DNA of 17,440 bases from Parcubacteria group bacterium (lineage in GTDB: Bacteria > Patescibacteriota > Minisyncoccia > Minisyncoccales > CG1-02-41-26). The notes under the pieces were generated by a model, which did no database searches, was not told where the DNA came from, and saw only the letters and a list, made by a program, of their open reading frames with translations. A program made the position numbers and the translations under genes. Each line of letters begins with the position of its first letter. Position 1 is the first letter of the stretch. The stretch covers positions 1 to 17,440 of the forward strand of contig JABMPZ010000078.1 in assembly GCA_013203565.1 (NCBI GenBank). The letters run 5' to 3'. Below are positions 13,075 to 17,440 of the stretch, piece by piece.

Positions 13075-13971
13075 ATGGAAAACGAAAATAAAAAATTCAA
13101 AATAGTAATAATCAGTGGCAAAGGGGGAGTGGGCAAATCAATGCTAACTTCATCTCTTTGTCTTTTGTTCTCTAAGGAAAATAAGATTACAGCTGTTGAT
13201 TGTGATGTTGATGCTCCTAATTTAGCTATTTGGCTTAATGAGACAGAACAATGGCAGAGAGTGGTTCCGGTTAATACTTTTTCAAGAGTTAAGATTGATT
13301 ATGATAAGTGTACGAATTGTAATGTTTGTATAAATAGATGTCGTCTTGGAGCCATAGATAGCGTAGATGGCAAGCCGGATATTAATGGTTTCTTATGTGA
13401 TGGTTGTGGGGCTTGTGAAGCTGTTTGTCCGCATGGGGCTATATCTTTTATTTCTACTCAAAGCGGAGAGATAAAAACAAAGCAAACAAAGTATAATTTT
13501 CCTTTAATTTTAGGACATCTTTTTTCAGGTGAAGGCACTTCAGGTAAGGTTGTTAGTGAAGTAAAAAAGGAAGCTGATAAGTTTGAGAGTGAGTTGCAGA
13601 TAATTGACTCAGCGCCTGGAATTGGTGCTCCTGTTTTAGCTACATTGCGTGATGTTGATTTTGCTATTTTAGTTGCAGAACCAACCCCTTCTGGTTTTTC
13701 TGATATTAACCGTATTTCAGATGTTGTCCGTCGTTTTAATATTCCATGGGTTTTAATTATTAATAAATGGGACTTAAATGAACAAGAAACTAATAAGATA
13801 GAGGAATGGGCTGGTGACAAAATGATAGGTAGAATATCATATGATAATGGTGTTTTAAAAGCAGCCGCTGATTTCACGCCTGTGATGGAAACAGATTTAA
13901 AGGTTGCGGAGGAGATAAAGATTATCTATAATAGATTAAAGAAGCGATTAGAAGATGATCTATTAAATTAA
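13075..13971 (+). CDS. MinD/Mrp-type P-loop ATPase with inserted 2x[4Fe-4S] ferredoxin domain
   Basis: A 298-aa protein with the deviant Walker A KGGVGKS (16-22), DCDVDAPNL (42-50) as the switch/Walker B-like region, an inserted ferredoxin domain, and the ATPase resuming at QIIDSAPGIGAPV. The inserted domain has two cysteine sets: C79, C82, C85, C89 (CTNCNVCINRC) and C108, C111, C114, C118 (CDGCGACEAVCP). Proteins of this kind occur in archaea and anaerobes, often in pairs and near NifB-like or hydrogenase genes, and are thought to help Fe-S carrier or cofactor insertion. Only one copy occurs here and no such neighbours are seen. The following PIG-L gene begins 4 bases after its stop. No SD. 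Confidence 0.88.
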   Translation: MENENKKFKIVIISGKGGVGKSMLTSSLCLLFSKENKITAVDCDVDAPNLAIWLNETEQWQRVVPVNTFSRVKIDYDKCTNCNVCINRCRLGAIDSVDGKPDINGFLCDGCGACEAVCPHGAISFISTQSGEIKTKQTKYNFPLILGHLFSGEGTSGKVVSEVKKEADKFESELQIIDSAPGIGAPVLATLRDVDFAILVAEPTPSGFSDINRISDVVRRFNIPWVLIINKWDLNEQETNKIEEWAGDKMIGRISYDNGVLKAAADFTPVMETDLKVAEEIKIIYNRLKKRLEDDLLN

Positions 13972-13975
13972 AACT

Positions 13976-14758
13976 ATGGATAAACTTTATGTTTATAGTG
14001 CTGTGAAGTTGCCTGATAACTTACCTGAACAAGTTATCCTCAAACAGCTACCTAAAAACAAGAAAATTGTAATTATATCACCTCATTCTGACGATGTTTC
14101 TATTGCTATGGGTGGCACAGTCACTATTTTAGCAAAAGAAAATACAATTATTCCTGTTTTGTTTTTTACTGGATATAGAGGTGTAGCAGATCAAGATAAA
14201 AAAAGAGCTACAGATATTCGCGAACAAGAAATGAAACAAGAAAGTAAGGTTTTAGGTATTGAAGAGCCAATTTTTATGCGTCTAAGTTCTTATGACAGAG
14301 AAGAAGATGAAAACTTAGATGATGATATCTTACAAGTTGAAAAAGTCATTAAAGAAGTAAAACCAGATTTGATTTTTTTACCAAAAAAAGACGATCAACA
14401 GCCAAGACATAGATTGGCTGCTCAAATTACTCTAAAGGCACTTAAAAATCCGCAGTTAGATACGCAGGAAGAAGCAAAAACTCCTGTTTTATCTTTTTAC
14501 GAAAACCCTTGGTCGTTATTTGATGCCGATGAGTTTAATGTTGTCTTTGTTTTGCCTAAAAGGGCTGTTCTGAAGAAGATGAAAGCAATTGAACAGCATG
14601 CCTCGCAATTAGCTCGTACTCCATTTGATAAAGCAAGTTTAAGTTTAGTAGCTTTCAGGGGAGCAGTGGTGCCAGAGCAAAGAATCTTTGGTTATGGTGA
14701 AGAAATAGGAAATAAATTAGACCTATATATTGAAGCATTTAAGTTTGAAAATTTATGA
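13976..14758 (+). CDS. PIG-L/LmbE-family deacetylase
   Basis: A 260-aa protein of the zinc-dependent N-acetylglucosaminyl deacetylase family. The metal motif PHSDDV (36-41; usually PHPDDE) has H37 and D40 as likely ligands, with H145 in QPRHR as the third; D39 would be the base. The change of E to V at the end of the motif is unusual. The protein has an N-terminal extension of about 30 residues before the catalytic core. It overlaps nagB by four bases (ATGA at 14755-14758), a strong sign of joint function: deacetylation of an N-acetyl amino sugar or its phosphate to feed NagB. NagA itself is not present here, so this enzyme may replace it. Confidence 0.85.
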   Translation: MDKLYVYSAVKLPDNLPEQVILKQLPKNKKIVIISPHSDDVSIAMGGTVTILAKENTIIPVLFFTGYRGVADQDKKRATDIREQEMKQESKVLGIEEPIFMRLSSYDREEDENLDDDILQVEKVIKEVKPDLIFLPKKDDQQPRHRLAAQITLKALKNPQLDTQEEAKTPVLSFYENPWSLFDADEFNVVFVLPKRAVLKKMKAIEQHASQLARTPFDKASLSLVAFRGAVVPEQRIFGYGEEIGNKLDLYIEAFKFENL

Positions 14759-15480
14759 GAATAATAGTAGAAGACAATTATGATAAGTTAAGTGAAAAGG
14801 CGGCTCAAATAGTCGCCCAAAAAATTAGAGAAAATCCAAGGATTGTTTTAGGTTTAGCCACAGGAGTTACTACAATAGGTTTGTATAAAGAGTTGGGGAG
14901 AATGTATAAAGAAGAGGGCTTAGATTTTGCTAATGTTACTACATTTAATTTAGATGAATATGTGGGACTAGCCCCTGACCATCCTCAAAGCTATAATTTT
15001 GCAATGAATGAGAATTTGTTTTACAAGATAAACATTCCAGAAACAAATATCTTTATTCCTTATGGTCCGGTTCGTAATATTGAAAAACATTGTCAGTGGT
15101 ATGAGAAAATAATACAAGAAAAAGGAGGAATTGATTTTCAGATTATAGGTATTGGTGGAAACGGACATATTGGCTTTAATGAGCCAGGTAGTAGTTTTGA
15201 TTCAGTAACAAGAGTTGTTGATTTAGACGAAAAAACCATAAAAGACAATGCTCGGTTTTTTGATAGTATTAATGATGTACCTAAACAGGCAATGACTATG
15301 GGTATATCAACAATTATGAATGCAAAAGAGTGTTTCTTGTTAGCTTCAGGAGAACATAAAGCCGAGATAATTGAAAAGGCCCTAAAAGGGCCAGTAACAA
15401 CCGATGTTCCTGCTTCTATTTTGCAAAATCATCCAAATCTTATAGTTATTTTAGACAAGACAGCAGCTAAGCAGAACTAA
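14755..15480 (+). CDS. nagB: Glucosamine-6-phosphate deaminase
   Basis: NagB converts glucosamine-6-phosphate to fructose-6-phosphate and ammonia, entering glycolysis. Seen in 241 aa: GLATGVTTIGLY (substrate phosphate loop), FNLDEYVGL with D67, and GIGGNGHIGFNEPGSSF (132-148), with H138 and E143 as active-site residues. The Asn at 136, where the E. coli enzyme has Asp, occurs in the Gram-positive type of NagB, which also has this shorter length. The start overlaps the deacetylase stop (ATGA), so translation is coupled. A terminator follows 32 bases after the stop. Complete gene; high certainty of family. Confidence 0.93.
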   Translation: MRIIVEDNYDKLSEKAAQIVAQKIRENPRIVLGLATGVTTIGLYKELGRMYKEEGLDFANVTTFNLDEYVGLAPDHPQSYNFAMNENLFYKINIPETNIFIPYGPVRNIEKHCQWYEKIIQEKGGIDFQIIGIGGNGHIGFNEPGSSFDSVTRVVDLDEKTIKDNARFFDSINDVPKQAMTMGISTIMNAKECFLLASGEHKAEIIEKALKGPVTTDVPASILQNHPNLIVILDKTAAKQN

Positions 15481-15512
15481 ATAGATCCGTATAACAGTTA
15501 AGAATAGCACAG

Positions 15513-15538
15513 AGAGCCTTGATTGGCTCTTTTTATTT
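15513..15538 (+). terminator. Intrinsic terminator of the nagB operon
   Basis: AGAGCC (15513-15518), loop TTGATT, GGCTCT (15525-15530), then TTTTATTT. It ends at the stop codon of the convergent antitoxin gene. Confidence 0.75.
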
Positions 15539-15839
15539 ACTTCACAAAATCAACTTTTAGATTATGGTTGAGAGCTGAAGCAATCTTTTGAAGGGTTTCA
15601 AGAGTAAAATTTTGGTTGCCTGCTTCCATTCTTGCAACAACGCTCTGAGTAGTGCTTATCCTTTTGGCTAGTTCTTTTTGTGTAAGTTTTTGTTTTTTTC
15701 TTAACTGCAGAATTTTATAAGCAGTTTCTAATTGCTTACCGTATTCATCAAAATACTTTTTGAATTCAGGATCTTTTAGTTGTTCAGCCAGATGTTTGTC
15801 AAAAGATGGATATGTAATTTTTTTATTTCTATTATTCAT
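15537..15839 (-). CDS. XRE-family antitoxin (HigA-like)
   Basis: A 100-aa protein with a C-terminal Cro/C1-type helix-turn-helix (about 40-96): LRKKQKLTQKELAKRISTTQSVVARMEAGNQ is characteristic, read in pieces. The N-terminal part (1-38, HLAEQLKDPEFKKYFDEY) resembles the short lead helix of HigA-type antitoxins. It overlaps the upstream toxin gene by eight bases (15832-15839). The toxin-first order is the higBA arrangement. It would neutralise the toxin and repress the operon by binding the palindrome at 16212-16249. Confidence 0.88.
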   Translation of the reverse strand: MNNRNKKITYPSFDKHLAEQLKDPEFKKYFDEYGKQLETAYKILQLRKKQKLTQKELAKRISTTQSVVARMEAGNQNFTLETLQKIASALNHNLKVDFVK

Positions 15840-16200
15840 AATTTACAAAAGATTTATTTGATTCACAGTCATGGAGATTATTAACAGCACGAATAATTTC
15901 TTGTTTTGGTGTTCTTTTAGTTTTTTTCAGAAAAGCATGTAGAAGAATTATTCTTTTTCCTACAAAAGTGAAATAAAAGACTCTATGCCTGTTGTGGGAG
16001 AAGTCCACTCTTAGCTCTCTTAATTTTCCAACAATATGTTTAGATAGAGGCTCTTCCAAGTATCCTTGGTTTTCCTCTAAGAAGGCAATATATTTAAATA
16101 CCTTCGCCCTTTCTTTTTTATTGAGTTTAAGTATGTATTCTCGTACAGGAATTTTTTCTGTGTGATTATTTTTATAATAACACACGACATAGTTATCCAT
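15832..16200 (-). CDS. RelE/HigB-family toxin (Gp49-like)
   Basis: A 122-aa protein with the HigB/Gp49-like pattern: a helical first half (REYILKLNKKERAKVFKYI), then GKLRELRVDFSHNRHRVFYF and RIILLHAFLKKTKRTPKQEI. Such toxins are ribosome-dependent mRNA endonucleases; basic residues in the KLREL...HRVFY strand and the KKTKRTP block are typical. I start it at the ATG at 16200: a longer frame to the ATG at 16218 would begin inside the operator, only two bases after the -10, so it could not be on the message. There is no SD. It is first in a two-gene operon with its antitoxin. Confidence 0.87.
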   Translation of the reverse strand: MDNYVVCYYKNNHTEKIPVREYILKLNKKERAKVFKYIAFLEENQGYLEEPLSKHIVGKLRELRVDFSHNRHRVFYFTFVGKRIILLHAFLKKTKRTPKQEIIRAVNNLHDCESNKSFVNYE

Positions 16201-16211
16201 GTATTCAAGCC

Positions 16212-16249
16212 TTGACATTAATATAGCATAAATGCTATATTAATGTCAA
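16212..16249. promoter_or_regulatory. Perfectly symmetric promoter/operator of the toxin-antitoxin operon
   Basis: TTGACATTAATATAGCAT (16212-16229), AA, and the exact complement (16232-16249): arms of 18 with a 2-base centre. Read on either strand it holds TTGACA, an 18-base spacer and TATATT preceded by TG. So -35 and -10 for both directions lie inside one 38-bp palindrome. On the minus strand it drives the toxin (start about 16210). It is the obvious binding site for the HTH antitoxin, giving autorepression as known for higBA operons. Confidence 0.8.
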
Positions 16250-16268
16250 TAGTAAATTTATTTTTTTA

Positions 16269-16301
16269 AACAACCCGAGGATTTTCCTCGGGTTGTTTTT
16301 T
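16269..16301 (+). terminator. Intrinsic terminator between the toxin operon and the membrane protein
   Basis: AACAACCCGAGG (16269-16280) pairs over 12 bases with CCTCGGGTTGTT (16286-16297), loop ATTTT, then TTTT on the + strand. It would end transcription going rightward from 16212-16249. On the minus strand the stem is followed by few Ts before As, so it is weaker for the gene ending at 16329. Confidence 0.75.
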
Positions 16302-16328
16302 GGATTATTGATTATACTATCTAACTAT

Positions 16329-16703
16329 CTATGTAAGGACTGCGTATATTATCCATACTGCTAGTACTGTCCATATTAGAATCACTAACCAGGATTTTTT
16401 TATAACCCCATTCATTAAATCTTCGCTAAGAACAATAAGTTTTTTGGCATATGGTAGAAAAGATAAAGAAATTAATAGAGAAACAAAGAGCGTTATAGCT
16501 CCTACTTCAACTATAGAGAATTTAGAAAGAACAATCCAACCTACAAGGACTGTTAAAGCTAAATAAATAATATAGACAAGTGGGCTACTTTTAAGAATTG
16601 CTCTAGAGAAGCCAATCCATTTTTTCGGGCTAAAAGAAATTGTTATTAGTTTCACAAGAATAAACAAAGCTAATATAAGGGCTAAAATTTCAATTGATGA
16701 CAT
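16329..16703 (-). CDS. Unrecognised four-helix membrane protein (124 aa)
   Basis: Four hydrophobic segments are visible: about 5-25 (ILALILALFILVKLITI), 42-62 (LVYIIYLALTVLVGWIVL), 64-84 (VGAITLFVSLLISLSFL) and 104-123 (WLVILIWTVLAVWIIYAVL). Short charged loops lie between (FSPKKWIGFSR; PYAKKLIVLSEDLMNGVIKK). No family is recognised and no catalytic motif is evident. There is no SD; AT-rich -10-like TAATAG sits about seven bases before the ATG, as for other leaderless-looking genes here. Its neighbours give no clue to function. Confidence 0.7.
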   Translation of the reverse strand: MSSIEILALILALFILVKLITISFSPKKWIGFSRAILKSSPLVYIIYLALTVLVGWIVLSKFSIVEVGAITLFVSLLISLSFLPYAKKLIVLSEDLMNGVIKKSWLVILIWTVLAVWIIYAVLT

Positions 16704-16865
16704 AAATTTACTATTAAGATTAATTATGTTTTTCCGACCTTTTGGAATTTTTCAGTATTGTATGTGATTTATTTTATTCTAACATTTTTTGTTTTAATAA
16801 CATATCCTGTTTTGTATTTTATGTAAAAATGTGCTTTAATTTTATATAGAGTATCAATCCTAATC

Positions 16866-16871
16866 AGGAGG
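16866..16871 (+). promoter_or_regulatory. Consensus Shine-Dalgarno of the 61-aa gene
   Basis: A full AGGAGG seven bases before the ATG at 16879. It decides the start. Such a strong site contrasts with the lack of SDs at the housekeeping genes in this window. Confidence 0.8.
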
Positions 16872-16878
16872 AATTCTA

Positions 16879-17064
16879 ATGCTAGATGCTAAACAAGAAA
16901 GGTTTGAAAAGTTGTCTATACAGGCGTATGGTTTTGGTAATGAAGTAATGGCAGCCAGTTTTGCAGAAAAGGCATATTCACAAGAAAAACAAGAAGGTCG
17001 GGTAATAGATCCGGTATGGGTTGTTCCTACGATCATTAAAAACCCTCCAGAAATTAGGGGCTAA
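16879..17064 (+). CDS. Unrecognised 61-aa protein
   Basis: The protein begins MLDAKQERFEKLSIQAYGFG and ends VVPTIIKNPPEIRG. The first two thirds look helical (amphipathic, with Ala and Lys/Glu) and the last third extended and proline-containing. No cysteine, no membrane segment and no known family. The start has a perfect SD. The stop codon lies inside a 25-bp hairpin (17053-17077), and a second, T-rich hairpin follows (17089-17135). This makes it an isolated single-gene unit, like the 60-, 78- and 99-aa genes. Confidence 0.65.
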   Translation: MLDAKQERFEKLSIQAYGFGNEVMAASFAEKAYSQEKQEGRVIDPVWVVPTIIKNPPEIRG

Positions 17065-17077
17065 ATTAGCCCCTAAT
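17053..17077. repeat. Hairpin over the stop codon of the 61-aa gene
   Basis: ATTAGGGGCTAA (17053-17064) pairs with TTAGCCCCTAAT (17066-17077) around a single A. It covers the stop TAA. No T-run follows, so by itself it is not a standard terminator; it may protect the 3' end. Confidence 0.7.
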
Positions 17078-17088
17078 AATGAATGATA

Positions 17089-17135
17089 AAAATAGACTTG
17101 ACCACTTGATTAGTGTGTTAGGTCTATTTTATTTT
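17089..17135. terminator. Bidirectional terminator between convergent genes
   Basis: AAAATAGAC (17089-17097) pairs with GTCTATTTT (17122-17130); inside, CACT/AGTG can form a second stem. On the + strand TATTTTATTTTAG follows, on the minus strand TCTATTTTTATC. It serves the 61-aa gene and the minus-strand membrane gene ending at 17146. Confidence 0.55.
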
Positions 17136-17145
17136 AGTGTTGTGT

Positions 17146-17440
17146 CTATGCTTTTTTGAAAGATTTCAAAACTATCCAAGCTATACCTCCTCCGGCTATT
17201 GCCGTTGCTAGTTGTGGCCATGATAGTAATGCTACTGCTTTTTGTGCTATTGGTTTTTGTGCTATTAAATTAACAACAATAAAGCTTGTTGAATAAAGGA
17301 ATACAAACTTTATGACACTGGATGCTATTATAGCAGTCCAGAATTTTCTTTTGAGCAAATGAAACACTAAAACTAAAATTACATTGCTTGTGATTATAAA
17401 GGGAATGGCCACGGCTAAGGCTGATGGCAAGAGTCCGACA
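17146..17440 (-). CDS. Integral membrane protein, C-terminal part (5' end outside window)
   Basis: The frame stays open to the window end, reading VGLLPSALAVAIPFIITSNV and onward, so the TTG at 17430 is not the start. Three or so hydrophobic segments are seen: about LAVAIPFIITSNVILVLVF, AIIASSVIKFVFLYSTSF with IVVNLI, and LATAIAGGGIAWIVL near the end, closing with a basic KSFKKA. The pattern resembles the C-terminal part of a membrane protein often called 'iron hydrogenase' or ECF-type/uncharacterised in candidate-phyla genomes, but that name comes without Fe-S motifs and I would not rely on it. Function unknown. Confidence 0.7.
   Translation of the reverse strand, partial: VGLLPSALAVAIPFIITSNVILVLVFHLLKRKFWTAIIASSVIKFVFLYSTSFIVVNLIAQKPIAQKAVALLSWPQLATAIAGGGIAWIVLKSFKKA

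Noticed and set aside
16201..16218. Upstream ATG of the toxin gene
   Set aside because: It lies inside the operator, two bases after the -10, and would not be transcribed.
1..17440. CRISPR array, tRNA, rRNA or transposase gene
   Set aside because: No regularly spaced repeats, no cloverleaf with TTC-type arm, no rRNA stretch and no transposase motifs were seen when reading both strands by eye.

Overview
The window is AT-rich bacterial DNA. It carries compact housekeeping genes, often overlapping by a few bases, mixed with very small unrecognised genes. TGA is used as a normal stop (for example the genes ending at 8418 and 11195), so a recoded UGA=Gly lineage is unlikely. A YerC/TrpR-type regulator with a long C-terminal extension, an archaeal-style indolepyruvate oxidoreductase, a PIG-L/NagB pair and many genes with no Shine-Dalgarno (SD) site suggest a candidate-phyla-radiation bacterium of Parcubacteria type. 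That placement is inference; there is no rRNA here to confirm it.

Left part (1-8000, all + strand): the end of uppP, a perfect 38-bp palindrome, a PspC-domain membrane protein, a 31-aa membrane peptide, and then a tightly packed run iscS-iscU-mnmA-iorA-iorB-thiI. IscS and IscU handle cysteine sulfur, and MnmA and ThiI both use IscS-derived sulfur to thiolate tRNA uridines. IorAB (2-oxoacid:ferredoxin oxidoreductase) sits in the middle of this run, and its alpha subunit lacks the usual C-terminal ferredoxin domain. A Trp-repressor/YerC-like regulator follows, with a copy of the same 38-bp palindromic core on each side.

Middle (8000-11400): a small CxxC redox-domain protein (DUF1858), two small unrecognised minus-strand genes with their own SD sites and terminators, a ComEC-type metallo-beta-lactamase protein, and an adenylate-kinase-like protein with extensions. 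A sigma70 promoter overlapping the end of that kinase gene drives a roughly 145-nt structured RNA that looks like 6S RNA.

Right part (11400-17440): a thioredoxin/CcdA-like membrane fusion; an apparent transcription attenuator with a leader peptide ahead of a 60-aa gene; a MinD-type ATPase with two 4Fe-4S motifs; PIG-L deacetylase plus NagB (amino-sugar breakdown); a HigBA-like toxin-antitoxin operon behind a perfectly symmetric promoter/operator; two membrane proteins (one cut by the window end); and a 61-aa orphan gene.

Two patterns stand out. First, the four small orphan genes (60, 61, 78 and 99 aa) have strong SD sites and mostly clear terminators, while the recognisable housekeeping genes lack SDs and several start right after a -10-like box. 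Second, several unusually perfect palindromes of about 38 bp occur, one of them apparently nested inside another.
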